Made by a program: the position numbers and the translations under genes. A stretch of 64,000 nt of DNA from Echinimonas agarilytica (GTDB taxonomy: Bacteria > Pseudomonadota > Gammaproteobacteria > Enterobacterales > Neiellaceae). Shown here in pieces: positions 43,813 through 55,415 of the stretch (position 1 is its first letter; every line of letters starts with the position of its first letter). The notes under the pieces are model-generated. The model did no database searches. It was not told the origin of the DNA and was given only the letters and a program-made list of their open reading frames with translations. The stretch spans positions 620,001-684,000 of the forward strand of contig NZ_JAMQGP010000001.1 in NCBI RefSeq assembly GCF_023703465.1, in the 5' to 3' direction.

Positions 43813-44297
43813 ATACTTGTGTCGAGTTCCGTGGCAGCGCAGTCACACCACGGAGCCGAGATGAGTGACAGGTAGTCTTCCATCTTTAACACAACCGACT
43901 CGGTCAATACGCCACAATTAAAAGCGATATGTTGATTATCGCAAAGGCTTCTATCCAAATGCATTTCTATGTCCAACAGACCGTTGCCAAACGGTGGCAA
44001 TGCACCTTTCACAACACCCGCTAGATTGAATAACTCTTCCTTGGACGCAAATCTCAATTTAGAGCTTTTTAGGTAGTGTCGAACTTTGCCAGAATCAATT
44101 CGTAAATGCGCAGCCAATACGATCATAACGAAACCATGCTGGGATTTGAACAAAATACTTTTGCCCCCGATCGACTGAGGGTGCCCCCGTAATGCCGAGC
44201 TATCAAAACAGGTTTCTGCTGGGGCATGTTGGATGCGTTCAAATGCAATTTGCTTCAGTGCGAGTAACTCTAAAATTTTTCTGCCAATAGGAGTCAT
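43809..44297 (-). CDS. YbaK/ProX-domain aminoacyl-tRNA deacylase-like protein
   Basis: A 162-residue cytoplasmic protein of the YbaK/EbsC/ProXp family, which removes wrongly attached amino acids from tRNA (for example Cys- or Ala-tRNAPro). The fold is visible as ETCFDSSALRGHPQSIGGKSILF, the lysine-bearing strand FVMIVLAAHLRID, FASKEELFNLAGVVKGALPPFG (the GxxxPFG substrate loop), and LLDIEMHLDRSLCDNQHIAFNCG. The exact substrate is not deducible. It is convergent with mshQ with overlapping TTAA stops and divergent from mreB. Confidence 0.82.
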   Translation of the reverse strand: MTPIGRKILELLALKQIAFERIQHAPAETCFDSSALRGHPQSIGGKSILFKSQHGFVMIVLAAHLRIDSGKVRHYLKSSKLRFASKEELFNLAGVVKGALPPFGNGLLDIEMHLDRSLCDNQHIAFNCGVLTESVVLKMEDYLSLISAPWCDCAATELDTSI

Positions 44298-44494
44298 GCT
44301 TTGTCTTTCCAGTTTTTGAGTAAAGGCTCAGATTCTTGTAAAAAACAGTGTCAAAAACTAAACTTTCGTCATGATCATGCCAGATTTTCACTTCATTCTC
44401 TCTTTATGTCTGCTTTACTCGTTTATTAAGGCTCTGTCGCTTGTCGTGGCGGTGGGGCATTGGTAAAGTTAACCTCATTTACTATCAAGCACTC

Positions 44495-44515
44495 CTCTCA
44501 AGTTTAATTTGAGAG
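44495..44515 (+). other. hairpin in the mreB leader
   Basis: CTCTCAA (44495-44501) and TTGAGAG (44509-44515) form a perfect 7-bp stem with a 7-base loop, 22 bases before the preferred mreB start. The right arm contains the only GAGAG ribosome-site-like sequence near the alternative start at 44520, so folding could modulate translation. Confidence 0.4.
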
Positions 44516-44519
44516 CTAA

Positions 44520-45581
<1,062 letters not shown>

Positions 45582-45609
45582 TGCAGCAGTATAACCGGTT
45601 GTTCTGCGC

Positions 45610-46503
45610 ATGAAACCTATTTTTGGGCGAGGTCCATCGCTTCAGTTTCGCTTATTTTTGGCTGTTTTTGCAGCCATTATACTGGCGTACTTGGATCGAA
45701 ATTTTGCCTACGTAGTGCAAGTTCGCGGTTATCTTAGTACGGCTGTTTCGCCTGTTTATTATGTGGCGAGCTTGCCGGATCGAATGCTCAGCTCTGCAGA
45801 AAACTACCTGGTCAGTCGCAGAGTGCTACGCCTTCAAAACCTTCAGCTTAAAGAGCAAGCTCATATCCATTCGGGACAACTGCAATTATTGTCTCAACTT
45901 CAGCGTGAAAACAGCCGTTTGCGCGCACTTTTAGGTTCGCCGGTACAGCAGGATACACGTAAAGTCGTTGCTGAAATTGTAGCGGTGGAAACAGACCCTT
46001 ACCGATATAGAGTACTGATTGATAAAGGATCCGATAGCGGCGTATTTGTGGGGCAGCCGGTGTTGGATGACAATGGCGTTGTGGGGCAAATTGATGAAGT
46101 GGGTCTTACTACGAGTCGAGTGTTGCTTATTGCCGATATTAGCCACGCGATACCGGTGAGAGTCAGTCGAAATGACATTCGCACCATAGCCGTTGGTGTA
46201 GGCCAACTCGATCAGCTCGAACTTCAGCATGTGCAACACAGTGCCGATATTCAAACGGGAGATATTCTTGTGACGTCTGGTTTGGGCGGGCGTTTTCCTG
46301 AAGGTTATCCGGTTGCTCGAGTCGATACCGTGAATGCCGACGAAGGCTTACCCTTCTCTCAGATTACTGCAAAGCCAATCGCTGAACTCGATCGACTTCG
46401 TTATTTGCTTCTTATTTGGCCTACAGATGAAGTGGATGAAACGCGCGAATTGATTGAAACTCTAGAATCAGATGCGTCAACAGAAGCGGGAGAAAGCGGA
46501 TGA
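45610..46503 (+). CDS. mreC: rod-shape determining protein MreC
   Basis: A 297-residue bitopic inner-membrane protein. One membrane helix (about 11-27), a periplasmic coiled coil (about 65-105, RVLRLQNLQLKEQAHIHSGQ onward) and two beta-barrel subdomains with VGQVDEVGLTTSRVLLIADI-like strands and GDILVTSGLGGRFPEGYPVA are the MreC layout. MreC links MreB to the PBP2/RodA synthase. It starts 28 bases after mreB and overlaps mreD by ATGA. Confidence 0.95.
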   Translation: MKPIFGRGPSLQFRLFLAVFAAIILAYLDRNFAYVVQVRGYLSTAVSPVYYVASLPDRMLSSAENYLVSRRVLRLQNLQLKEQAHIHSGQLQLLSQLQRENSRLRALLGSPVQQDTRKVVAEIVAVETDPYRYRVLIDKGSDSGVFVGQPVLDDNGVVGQIDEVGLTTSRVLLIADISHAIPVRVSRNDIRTIAVGVGQLDQLELQHVQHSADIQTGDILVTSGLGGRFPEGYPVARVDTVNADEGLPFSQITAKPIAELDRLRYLLLIWPTDEVDETRELIETLESDASTEAGESG

Positions 46504-46973
46504 TTGAACGCGTTATTCTATACTTTACTTTGTTTGTTGCGCTTGTGTTTGCGGTGATGCCGTTACCAGAGCTAGTGCAAGCGTATCGCCCGGATTGGCT
46601 ATTGTTAGTCGTTGCCTATTGGGGACTTGCATTACCTCATCGTGTCAATGTGGGCACAGCGTTCACAATGGGCTTGATGCTCGATGTACTGAAAGGCTCG
46701 GTGCTAGGAGCTAATGCGTTAGCAATGAGCGTGATCATCTACGTAGTAGCATTGCAGTTTCAGAAAATTAGAAATTTTTCGGTTTGGCAACAGGCAATTA
46801 TCATTGCTCTGTTGTCGTTAATGGCCAAGTTATTTGAATATTGGATGACCTATTTAGCCATTGATGTTGATTTTGATCGGGAACAACTGTGGGCGGTTCT
46901 GATTAACTTTATCCTGTGGCCGTGGGTCTTTTTCCTGATGCGACGAATACGTCGCCACTTTAGGATTCGATAG
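46500..46973 (+). CDS. mreD: rod-shape determining protein MreD
   Basis: A polytopic membrane protein of 157 residues with five or six helices. YRPDWLLLVVAYWGLALPHR and the following GTAFTMGLMLDVLKGSVLGANALA are the conserved MreD core. It completes the MreBCD elongasome set. Starts in the mreC stop codon and ends six bases before maf. Confidence 0.94.
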   Translation: MIERVILYFTLFVALVFAVMPLPELVQAYRPDWLLLVVAYWGLALPHRVNVGTAFTMGLMLDVLKGSVLGANALAMSVIIYVVALQFQKIRNFSVWQQAIIIALLSLMAKLFEYWMTYLAIDVDFDREQLWAVLINFILWPWVFFLMRRIRRHFRIR

Positions 46974-46979
46974 CGCCCA

Positions 46980-47555
46980 ATGAACTTATCTATGCCATTA
47001 GTCTTGGCGTCAGCGAGCCCGCGTCGTAAAGAGTTATTGTCTGACATTATTGCTGATTTTAAGGTCTGTGCCGCAGATATTGAAGAGCGTCGGTTAGACA
47101 ATGAGTCTCCGGCAGATTATGTGTCTCGGCTAGCGCTCGAGAAAGCACAAGCTGTCTCTGGGCTTTATCCGGAACATTGGTTGTTAGGCTCCGATACAAT
47201 TGTTGTGAGTGGTAATCTAGTATTTGAAAAGCCGAAAGATAAAGACGATTTTTTGCGCATGTTTTCGGTGCTTTCAGGAGCAACCCACCAGGTGATGACG
47301 GCAATTGCAGTGGTCAAGCAAGAACGACACTGGGTTGAAAACGTCATTACTGATGTAACGTTTAGAACACTCTCAATGCATGAAATTGACACGTATTGGG
47401 ACTCAGGTGAGCCAAGTGATAAGGCCGGTGGCTACGGCATTCAAGGGCAGGCAGGTTGCTTTGTGGAACGCATTGTCGGCAGTTACAGTGCGGTTGTAGG
47501 CCTTCCATTGTGCCAAACTCATCAACTGTTGACTCAAGCGCTTCAGGAGACCTGA
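46980..47555 (+). CDS. maf: Maf-family nucleoside triphosphate pyrophosphatase (YhdE type)
   Basis: A 191-residue Maf/HAM1-fold enzyme that hydrolyses non-canonical or excess dTTP/UTP-type nucleotides to monophosphates. Conserved blocks are LASASPRRKELL (6-17-like), LLGSDTIVVSGNLVFEKPKD, MFSVLSGATHQVMTAIAV and YWDSGEPSDKAGGYGIQGQA. The Asp in SDTIV is the catalytic base. Position between mreD and rng is the usual gammaproteobacterial order (mreBCD-yhdE-rng). Confidence 0.95.
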   Translation: MNLSMPLVLASASPRRKELLSDIIADFKVCAADIEERRLDNESPADYVSRLALEKAQAVSGLYPEHWLLGSDTIVVSGNLVFEKPKDKDDFLRMFSVLSGATHQVMTAIAVVKQERHWVENVITDVTFRTLSMHEIDTYWDSGEPSDKAGGYGIQGQAGCFVERIVGSYSAVVGLPLCQTHQLLTQALQET

Positions 47556-47558
47556 ACA

Positions 47559-49046
47559 ATGCACTCTTCCTCGCAAGTAGGAGTTGAGCTCCTCATTAAT
47601 GTCACTCCCAGTGAAACCCGTGTTGCCCTCGTTGAAAATGGAGTCTTACAAGAAGTTCATGTCGAACGCCAAGCCAAACGCGGCATTGTGGGAAATATTT
47701 ACAAGGGTAAAGTGAGCCGAGTATTACCTGGCATGCAAGCAGCGTTTGTTGATATTGGGCTTGAAAAAGCCGCATTCCTTCACGCATCCGATATTGTGCC
47801 TCATACCGAATGTGTTGCCGATGTTGAGCAAGAACACTTCCAAGCTGGCAACATTGCTGAGTTAGTTCGAGAAGGCCAAGAAATTGTAGTGCAAGTGGTG
47901 AAAGATCCACTGGGTACTAAAGGCGCTCGGCTCACAACGGATATTACATTGCCTTCTCGGTATTTGGTTTTTATGCCTGGTGCAGAGCATGTAGGCGTGT
48001 CTCAACGAATTGACTCAGAGGAAGAGAAAGAACGCTTAAAGAATCTCATTAGTCAGTATGTGAATGAATCCGGTGGTTACATTATTCGCACTGCAGCGGA
48101 AAATGCTACAGAGCTCGAGTTGGAGCAAGATGCTGCATTTCTGATGCGTTTGTGGAACAAAATTCAAAAACGTTGGCAGGAATATCACCCCCTCACCATG
48201 ATCTACGGTGACTTGAGTCTCGCATTTAGAGTGTTAAGGGATTATGTGGGCACTGGCATTGACCGTATTAAAATTGATTCTAAACAGACTCACGAGCAAC
48301 TCAGCGTATTTTTAGATGATTTTGTACCTTCGTTGAGTGGTGCTCTTGAATACTACCCAGGCGAGCGTCCTCTATTCGATTTATATGAAGTGGAGTCTGA
48401 GATTCAACGGGCATTAGATTGCAAAGTTGAAATGAAGTCCGGCGGTTATTTGATCATTGATCAAACCGAAGCCATGACGACCATAGATATTAATACGGGT
48501 GGCTTTGTCGGTCACCGGAATCTCGAAGAAACGATCTTCAATACAAACCTCGAAGCGACTCAAGCTATTGCTCGCCAACTCAGGCTGAGAAATTTAGGCG
48601 GCATCATCATTATTGATTTTATTGACATGGTGCAAGAAGACCACAAAGAGCGCGTCATGGCGAGCCTTGAAGCGGCGCTATCTCGTGACAATGCTAAAAC
48701 TAAAATTAGTGGTTTTTCTGGACTAGGTTTGGTTGAAATGACACGTAAACGAACTCGTGAAAGCCTAGAACATATTTTGTGCGAGCCCTGTTTATGCTGC
48801 AAAGGGCGTGGCTCTCTTAAAACGGTAGAGACCATTTGCTTCGAGATTTTACGCGAAATTTTACGCGTCAACCGAGCGTATGATGCCGATAAATTTGTGG
48901 TGTATGCGTCGCCAGCGGTGGCCGATGCTTTAGATGAAGATGAGTCACATGCGATGGCTGAACTCGAAGTTTTTATCGGTAAGCAAGTGAAAGTTCAATC
49001 CGAGATCATGTACGGTCAGGAAAAATTTGACGTGGTAATGATGTAA
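47559..49046 (+). CDS. rng: ribonuclease G
   Basis: A 495-residue endoribonuclease of the RNase E/G family, acting in 16S rRNA 5' maturation and mRNA decay. An S1 domain (about 36-128, RGIVGNIYKGKVSRVLPGMQ) is followed by the 5'-sensor and DNase I-like catalytic region. The two metal-binding Asp residues sit in TTIDINTGGFVG and IIIIDFIDM. The Zn-link CLCCKGRG (about 411-418) joins protomers. Length equals E. coli RNase G. It begins four bases after maf. Confidence 0.96.
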   Translation: MHSSSQVGVELLINVTPSETRVALVENGVLQEVHVERQAKRGIVGNIYKGKVSRVLPGMQAAFVDIGLEKAAFLHASDIVPHTECVADVEQEHFQAGNIAELVREGQEIVVQVVKDPLGTKGARLTTDITLPSRYLVFMPGAEHVGVSQRIDSEEEKERLKNLISQYVNESGGYIIRTAAENATELELEQDAAFLMRLWNKIQKRWQEYHPLTMIYGDLSLAFRVLRDYVGTGIDRIKIDSKQTHEQLSVFLDDFVPSLSGALEYYPGERPLFDLYEVESEIQRALDCKVEMKSGGYLIIDQTEAMTTIDINTGGFVGHRNLEETIFNTNLEATQAIARQLRLRNLGGIIIIDFIDMVQEDHKERVMASLEAALSRDNAKTKISGFSGLGLVEMTRKRTRESLEHILCEPCLCCKGRGSLKTVETICFEILREILRVNRAYDADKFVVYASPAVADALDEDESHAMAELEVFIGKQVKVQSEIMYGQEKFDVVMM

Positions 49047-49048
49047 GC

Positions 49049-52000
49049 ATGGGCTTTTGGCGAATTCTTCGTTCAAGCCTTTATCGATTGTGGCTTGTAT
49101 TCATAGTCTTACTCATTATGTTGGCGCTTTTTGTCAGCGCTCTCAGGGTGCTTTCGCCTCACGCTGAGCATGTTAAAAAGCCCATTCAAGATTGGTTTTT
49201 AGCCAACTATGATTTCAAGCTCCGATATACAGATCTTAATGTTCAGTGGAAAGACTTTGGGCTCTATCTCACATTAAATGATGTCGATATCGACCCTACC
49301 TCCGGTCCTGATCAGGTTAAACACCTCAATAGCATGGGGTTTAAAGTTGATCTGTGGTCTACCCTCGTGGCATTTAATTTACGTTTCGGGCGAATTCAAA
49401 TGCAGGGGTTAGAATTAGATCTAGCTCCGTTTGAGGTCAACGAAGACTTGCCTGAAACCAATTCATCACCGTGGCAGTTACTGTTGCTGGAACTGGCAAG
49501 TAGCCGCTTTACCGAGTTTGAACTTTATGATTTAACCATGCATTTAAGTCGCGATGCCAAGCAGTTAGACAGCATCGTGGTGCCACACTTATCTTGGCGA
49601 AACTCGGGTAATCATCATCGTGGGGAAGGCAGCGCACATATCCTTGGCTACGACCAACAAGTAGTTGGTTTTGTTGTTGATATTGAAGGTCATAGAAACT
49701 CGCCAGAAGATATCACAGGGCGCTTTTACGGCAGTGTTGAAAATCTCTCCGCGCATGCATTTATCCGACAATGGCTCAATCGCTCAGTCGAAATTGTCGA
49801 CAGTAAAATCAACCTTGAAACGTGGATCGATTTCGACTGGAACCGTGTTACGCAAGGTGCGGTGCAGTTTGGCGAAAACAAGTTGAACTGGAATCGAGCA
49901 GGCGAACCTCGCGAGGTCGTCATCAGTAGCGGTGTTGTGGGGTATGCCTATGAACATGGCGGCTGGCAGGCATGGCTCGATGGTCTTGACGCATCAACCA
50001 ATGGTCTAAAATGGAATGACTTTACGGCCCGTTTTGAGCAACAAAATAATGTATTTACGGCGGCAATTGAACGCGCCGACCTGAAAACATTGCTGCCATT
50101 GGTTGAGTTCTCTCCTTTAACACACCCTGTTCTGTCAGAGCTATCAAGCGTTATGAGCGGTTCGATTGATGATGTTCGGCTGTGGTTTGCAAGTCCCGAT
50201 GACTGGAGACTAAGCGCTGACTTGCGTCATGTGGGTTGGAATAAAACTCAGAGCCTGCCGGGGGTTTCGCTACTCGATGGCCAATTGTATGCCAATCAAA
50301 GCGAATTCCAATTTGAAATAGATGCACCTGCGCAAGTCATAGAGGCAACGGGGCATTTCTATCAGGATATTGAATTAGAGCGTCTTGCCGGACGTGTCAA
50401 TGGGCAGCGCCTTGAGCAAGGTTGGGCGATTGATATTAGCCAATTGGATATTGAAGCGACTGATTTATCGGCTCGACTCAGTGGACTCCTGAGAACAGAT
50501 GAAGTGGCGTCGCCAGAGCTATATCTATACGGCGAACTGAGTGTGGCCGAAGCGGGACATGCTTGGTATTACTTTCCACTCAAAGCGATGGGGCAAGACT
50601 TATCTGATTATTTAAAATCATCGATTCAAAGTGGTGTGATTGAAGGTGCGCAGGTGCTTTGGCACGGACGGTTGGGCGACTTTCCATTTGCTAATCATGA
50701 TGGCAAATTTCAAGTTGATGTGCCGCTTCGAGCAAGTCGATTCGAGTTTGATGCTCACTGGCCTGCACTAGAGCCACTTGATCTTGACTTGCAGTTCGAA
50801 AATAGCGATTTGACCATGGTAGGCCAAACCGCCTATTTGCTCGATGCCAAAGTTGAAAACTTGGTGGCCAAGATTCCCGGCTTACGAGAAGATTCAGTGC
50901 TTGAAATTGACGGTACGGTCGTGGCCAATGCGAGTCAGGTACGAGCGGTTATGAGCCAGTCGATGCTGGCCGATAGTGTAGGAAAAACACTTGAGTTGAT
51001 GAATGTTCAAGGGCCTGTTTCTGGGCCGCTACACCTCGAGATTCCGCTTGATCATGATGATGTGAAAGTGTCTGGTTACGCACAATTTGACAAGGCAAAT
51101 TTGTTTATTCCTGGTTCAACTGCACATCAGCTAGAAGATGTGAATGGACGAGTGTATTACCAGCAAGATGCCATTAGTATTGAAGACTTAAGCGGCTCTT
51201 ATCAGGGACTACCTGTCACATTAAATGTGTCGGGAGCATCTAACGCTCAAACTTACCAAGTAAACGCCAGTGTCGCCGGTCAGTGGCCTGTCGCAGGCGT
51301 GAATAAATTAATCGAATTGGAGTTGCCTGCCATTGAAGGCTCCGTCCAATGGGATGCTGGCGTAAAAGTCGACATTGATGACGGCGGTGTAACGACTCAC
51401 ATCACAGTAAACTCTGACTTAGCCGCGCTTGATTTGGCATTGCCTGAACCTCTTGTAAAACCTCTAGGTACCGCTTGGCCTACAACGGTTCATTTGCAGA
51501 TTTCACCCACTCAAATTCTCAATGGTCAAATGTCCATAAACGATCTAATCGTGGGCGATTGGAAAGTGGATTTGAATAGCGAGCAACCAAGCGATTATGT
51601 ATGGCTGAGTCTAGGGCAAGAACAACAGGGAGCAATTCGAGTTCCTGGTATTACTTTCGATATTCACCAAAGCCAATTTGATATCGCTCCTTGGATTGAA
51701 TACGTCGCATCCATTAAAACTGATTCGGCCAAGTCCTTACCCTTTGAATACGGACATTGGCAATTTGATAAACTGTTTATTGGAGATTGGAGTCTGAACA
51801 AGGTCGACACACGCGTATCGCGTATCGACCATGGCTGGACAGCTGCCATTCAAGCTGATTCCACAGATGCCGACTTGACTTATTTGGACGGTCAACAGCC
51901 GATGGTGAAGCTTGCAGCTGCAAAGTTGCTGATTCAGTCACCTGAAAAAGCCCCTGCCAAGGATGAAACAAACGACTCCGATGACCCTCACACTGAAATA

Positions 52001-53095
52001 GGTTCACCCGTCGAGCTGAGTCAAACGCCGATGATCACTTTGGCGTCAATTCCTGACTTACAACTCGATTGTAGATTGTGTCAGGTTGGAGAACATTATG
52101 TTGATGAGGTCAGACTCTACAGCAGTACGGACGCAGATGCTGGCACTTGGACAGCATCTGAAGCTTGGATTAAAGCGGGCACGGGCGAAATAAAACTCTC
52201 TGAATGGCAGTGGACTGTCACCGATGACAGTTCAACAACACATCTAACTGGCGTCATGCAGGCCAAAAACTTTGAAACTATGATGACCACCATGATGCCT
52301 AATAAAGAGTTACCGATCCGGCAAAGCAGTGCTGATGGTTCATTCGACTTTACTTGGTCCGGAGCGCCTTATGATGTGACACCCGAGCAACTCAATGGGC
52401 ATTTTAAGTGGACACTTGGATCAGGTCACATTGCAGAACTCTCTGATAAAGGAGCCCGTGTATTTAGCTTGCTAAGTATTGGTTCTTTAGTTCGCAAAAT
52501 GCGGTTGGACTTCTCGGATGTGTTTGACAAAGGCCTGTTCTACGATCGATTTAGGGGGGAGTTCAAGTTCAAGGACGGGGTCGTCTCCAGCGACAAGGTT
52601 CAAATGGACGGCGTGGCCGGGGATATGACGATTTCAGGCTCCACCAATTTAAAGACGATGACGCTGGATTATGATGTGGTATTTCATCCTGACTTAACCA
52701 GTAGTTTGCCATTGCTCGCAGGACTTACCATCAACCCAATTACTGGTATTTATGTGCTTGCCCTACATGCTGTGATGAAGCCGGTTGTCGAGGTCGTGAC
52801 TCAAGTTCGATTTAAAGTGAGTGGAACGACTGAAAACCCAATTGTCACCGAAGTCGATCGCAGCAGTAGAGAGGTTGAATTGCAACAGCCAGCCGCTCCA
52901 CCTGTAAACTCATCTGAAGCGGTGTCGATGAATGCTACCCCTATTCAAGCGGTGGTGAATGATGTCTCTCCAGGCACTTCAAAGCCATTATCGCAGCAGC
53001 CAGAAGCCCAAACTTCCGAGCCACTACCTTCACCGGTGTTGTTGCCTGAAATACCTGTGCAACCTGCGATTACAGTGGGAGATGAAGATGACTGA
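49049..53095 (+). CDS. yhdP: YhdP, AsmA-like inter-membrane lipid transport protein
   Basis: A very long bitopic protein of 1348 residues. One N-terminal membrane helix (about 12-32, LWLVFIVLLIMLALFVSALRV) anchors it; the rest is repetitive beta-strand of the DUF3971/AsmA-like type that forms a periplasm-spanning groove. The C-terminal AsmA_2 block includes FDFTWSGAPYDVTPEQLNGH, GARVFSLLSIGSLVRKMRLDFSDVF split at the Leu-Ser, and NPITGIYVLALHAVMKPVVE. In E. coli YhdP, TamB and YdbH together move phospholipids to the outer membrane. A Pro/Ser-rich tail (about 1275-1348) looks disordered. It is two bases after rng and overlaps the next gene. Confidence 0.93.
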   Translation: MGFWRILRSSLYRLWLVFIVLLIMLALFVSALRVLSPHAEHVKKPIQDWFLANYDFKLRYTDLNVQWKDFGLYLTLNDVDIDPTSGPDQVKHLNSMGFKVDLWSTLVAFNLRFGRIQMQGLELDLAPFEVNEDLPETNSSPWQLLLLELASSRFTEFELYDLTMHLSRDAKQLDSIVVPHLSWRNSGNHHRGEGSAHILGYDQQVVGFVVDIEGHRNSPEDITGRFYGSVENLSAHAFIRQWLNRSVEIVDSKINLETWIDFDWNRVTQGAVQFGENKLNWNRAGEPREVVISSGVVGYAYEHGGWQAWLDGLDASTNGLKWNDFTARFEQQNNVFTAAIERADLKTLLPLVEFSPLTHPVLSELSSVMSGSIDDVRLWFASPDDWRLSADLRHVGWNKTQSLPGVSLLDGQLYANQSEFQFEIDAPAQVIEATGHFYQDIELERLAGRVNGQRLEQGWAIDISQLDIEATDLSARLSGLLRTDEVASPELYLYGELSVAEAGHAWYYFPLKAMGQDLSDYLKSSIQSGVIEGAQVLWHGRLGDFPFANHDGKFQVDVPLRASRFEFDAHWPALEPLDLDLQFENSDLTMVGQTAYLLDAKVENLVAKIPGLREDSVLEIDGTVVANASQVRAVMSQSMLADSVGKTLELMNVQGPVSGPLHLEIPLDHDDVKVSGYAQFDKANLFIPGSTAHQLEDVNGRVYYQQDAISIEDLSGSYQGLPVTLNVSGASNAQTYQVNASVAGQWPVAGVNKLIELELPAIEGSVQWDAGVKVDIDDGGVTTHITVNSDLAALDLALPEPLVKPLGTAWPTTVHLQISPTQILNGQMSINDLIVGDWKVDLNSEQPSDYVWLSLGQEQQGAIRVPGITFDIHQSQFDIAPWIEYVASIKTDSAKSLPFEYGHWQFDKLFIGDWSLNKVDTRVSRIDHGWTAAIQADSTDADLTYLDGQQPMVKLAAAKLLIQSPEKAPAKDETNDSDDPHTEIGSPVELSQTPMITLASIPDLQLDCRLCQVGEHYVDEVRLYSSTDADAGTWTASEAWIKAGTGEIKLSEWQWTVTDDSSTTHLTGVMQAKNFETMMTTMMPNKELPIRQSSADGSFDFTWSGAPYDVTPEQLNGHFKWTLGSGHIAELSDKGARVFSLLSIGSLVRKMRLDFSDVFDKGLFYDRFRGEFKFKDGVVSSDKVQMDGVAGDMTISGSTNLKTMTLDYDVVFHPDLTSSLPLLAGLTINPITGIYVLALHAVMKPVVEVVTQVRFKVSGTTENPIVTEVDRSSREVELQQPAAPPVNSSEAVSMNATPIQAVVNDVSPGTSKPLSQQPEAQTSEPLPSPVLLPEIPVQPAITVGDEDD

Positions 53096-53888
53096 TCAGC
53101 TTGATGTGGTTGCGATTCAATCTTGTTCAGGCTTTTCAATCGAGCACAACCTTGCTTGGTATGAGAGCCAATTTGAGCAACTCCCTCGCATTCGCCCTTT
53201 AGTTGTTGTGATGCCCGAGTGTTTTGCAGTTTTTGGTGCGCCGACCGGTCAACCTTATCGAGAACAGTCAGGCAAAGGGCATGTTCAAGATTGGTTAGCA
53301 AAAATGGCAAAATTGCATGAATTATGGCTGATTGGAGGTTCGCTGCCCATCGCTGAAGATGATAAAAAGCACTATCAAGCATGTTTGGTGTACGGCCCTT
53401 CAGGTATGCAAGCGGCACGCTACGACAAGCGACACTTATTTGATGTGAATATCTCGGACTCAACAGGCAGTTATCGTGAGTCGGATACCACATACCCCGG
53501 TCAGTCGAGTGTGACGGTGACGATAGAAGGTTTCAAAGTAGGTTTGTCTATTTGCTATGATTTGCGCTTTCCGGAACATTTTAGGGGCCTAAATGCAGAT
53601 GTGTTAGTGGTGCCTGCCGCGTTTACTGCAATCACTGGTGAGGCGCACTGGCAGCCTCTATTGCAAGCGCGGGCCATTGAAAATCAATGTTATGTGGTGG
53701 CTGCCAATCAGTCAGGCACCCATGAAAATGGCCGTGAAACTTGGGGACATTCGATGATCCTTGATCCTTGGGGTCAGGTTTCTGGTCAGTTGGACACTCA
53801 ACTTGGTATGATTCACCAAACTTTATCAAAAGCACGGCTTGCTCAAGTTCGAGCTTCCATACCTGCGTTAAGCCATAAACGCTCGTAG
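53088..53888 (+). CDS. nitrilase-superfamily amidase (Nit-like)
   Basis: A 266-residue carbon-nitrogen hydrolase. The catalytic triad is visible as Glu44 in [11 protein letters not shown], Lys114 in [11 protein letters not shown] and Cys156 in [18 protein letters not shown] after the lysine and DLRFPE after the cysteine match the Nit2/omega-amidase or deaminated-glutathione amidase group. The start at 53088 sits within the last codons of yhdP with GGGAG seven bases upstream; a much longer frame lies in yhdP and is not real. Position between yhdP and tldD is the usual one for this family in gammaproteobacteria. The exact substrate is uncertain. Confidence 0.9.
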   Translation: MTDQLDVVAIQSCSGFSIEHNLAWYESQFEQLPRIRPLVVVMPECFAVFGAPTGQPYREQSGKGHVQDWLAKMAKLHELWLIGGSLPIAEDDKKHYQACLVYGPSGMQAARYDKRHLFDVNISDSTGSYRESDTTYPGQSSVTVTIEGFKVGLSICYDLRFPEHFRGLNADVLVVPAAFTAITGEAHWQPLLQARAIENQCYVVAANQSGTHENGRETWGHSMILDPWGQVSGQLDTQLGMIHQTLSKARLAQVRASIPALSHKRS

Positions 53889-53904
53889 TAGAAAGGATAT
53901 TTTG

Positions 53905-55359
53905 ATGACAATTGTGTCACAAGTCAGCCAAGCGATGCTGACCCCTGCAAATGTTGAACTCGACGATTTGCAAACTTGCCTCAGTGGCATGTATGACCAT
54001 AAAATTGATTTTGCAGATATATTTATCCAAGGTTCACATCACGAATCTTGGGTACTTGAAGACGGCATCATCAAAGAAGGTAGCTTTAATATCGAGCAAG
54101 GCTTAGGGGTGAGAGCCGTGACGGGTGAAAAAACCGGTTTTGCTTACTCCGATGAATTGACTCTTGATGCATTGCGCCAAGCAGCTAATACCGCGAAAGG
54201 TATCGCAGAGTGTGGCCATGAAGGCCAGTTAAAGGTTGCACTGGCGTCTGATCAGGCAAAAATTTACGTGCCAGAAAACCCGTTGTCGGCGATGGTCGAG
54301 GCCGATAAGATCGCGTTGTTGCGTGAAGTTGATGCAAAGGCCCGTGAGCTCGATACCCGCGTGACCCAAGTGATTGTAAGCTTAAGTGGTGTTTACGAGC
54401 GCATGGTTGTGATGGCGACCGATGGCACCCTCGCCGCAGATATTCGGCCCCTAGTTCGAATGAACTGTACGGTTCTTATGCAAGATGGCGACAAGCGAGA
54501 ACGTGGTTCGGCAGGCGGTGGCGGTCGCACTAATTACGACTATTTCTCTGAAACGGATAAACGTGGCTATAAGCGAGCACTGGGCTATGCTCACGAAGCG
54601 ATTCGCCAAGCGCAAGTCAACTTAACCGCGATAGCGGCACCAGCAGGCACAATGCCGGTGGTGTTAGGCTCTGGATGGCCTGGCGTGTTGCTACACGAAG
54701 CCGTAGGACATGGCTTGGAAGGTGACTTTAATCGTAAGGGCTCTTCAGCGTTTAGCGGCAAAGTAGGGCAACAAGTATCTTCGCCTTTGTGTACCGTGGT
54801 TGATGACGGTACGTTAGCTGGACGTCGTGGTTCAGTCAGCGTCGATGATGAAGGAACGCCGGGGCAATATAATGTGCTGATTAAAGACGGGATTCTTCAA
54901 GGTTATATGCAAGACAAACTCAACGCGGGTTTGATGAATGCAAGATTAACCGGCAATGGCCGACGTGAATCATATGCTCACTTGCCATTACCGCGCATGA
55001 CAAATACCTACATGCTTGCTGGCGAAAGCACACCCGAAGATATTATCAGTTCAGTTGAAAAAGGGATTTACGCACCTAACTTTGCGGGCGGCCAAGTGGA
55101 TATTACCTCGGGTAAATTTGTATTCTCTACATCAGAGGCTTACCTCATTGAAAACGGTAAGCTGACGAGTCCTGTCAAAGGTGCAACTCTCATTGGTTCC
55201 GGCCCTGCAGCAATGAATCATATTTCCATGGTGGGCAATGATTTGGCGCTGGACGAAGGTGTAGGCGTATGCGGTAAAGATGGGCAAAGCCTTCCTGTCG
55301 GCATTGGTCAACCTACCTTGAAGGTCGACCAACTGACCGTTGGTGGTACTAGCGGATAA
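53905..55359 (+). CDS. tldD: TldD, metalloprotease subunit
   Basis: A 484-residue protein, partner of PmbA/TldE in a heterodimeric zinc protease that trims unfolded peptides (for example microcin B17 precursor and CcdA). The metal site HEAVGH (His264-His269) lies in [20 protein letters not shown]. The C-terminal Gly/Asn-rich region with [20 protein letters not shown] is the conserved TldD core. AAGGAT before the ATG at 53905 sets the start (a TTG lies one codon upstream). It is 16 bases after the amidase gene; the pmbA partner follows beyond yjgA. Confidence 0.96.
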   Translation: MTIVSQVSQAMLTPANVELDDLQTCLSGMYDHKIDFADIFIQGSHHESWVLEDGIIKEGSFNIEQGLGVRAVTGEKTGFAYSDELTLDALRQAANTAKGIAECGHEGQLKVALASDQAKIYVPENPLSAMVEADKIALLREVDAKARELDTRVTQVIVSLSGVYERMVVMATDGTLAADIRPLVRMNCTVLMQDGDKRERGSAGGGGRTNYDYFSETDKRGYKRALGYAHEAIRQAQVNLTAIAAPAGTMPVVLGSGWPGVLLHEAVGHGLEGDFNRKGSSAFSGKVGQQVSSPLCTVVDDGTLAGRRGSVSVDDEGTPGQYNVLIKDGILQGYMQDKLNAGLMNARLTGNGRRESYAHLPLPRMTNTYMLAGESTPEDIISSVEKGIYAPNFAGGQVDITSGKFVFSTSEAYLIENGKLTSPVKGATLIGSGPAAMNHISMVGNDLALDEGVGVCGKDGQSLPVGIGQPTLKVDQLTVGGTSG

Positions 55360-55360
55360 T

Positions 55361-55398
55361 AAAAAGCCCCAGTCACAATAAACTGACTGGGGCTTTTT
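55361..55398. terminator. bidirectional terminator between tldD and yjgA
   Basis: A5-GCCCCAGTCA (55361-55375) and TGACTGGGGC-T5 (55384-55398) form a perfect 15-bp stem with an 8-base loop. It starts two bases after the tldD stop and serves the convergent yjgA gene as well. Confidence 0.95.
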
Positions 55399-55415
55399 AT
55401 TCAATGCGCGATTTG

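Noticed and set aside
52945-53493. 182-codon minus-strand frame across the yhdP/nitrilase junction
   Set aside because: Overlaps the tail of yhdP and the start of the amidase gene, both well supported; no independent signals.
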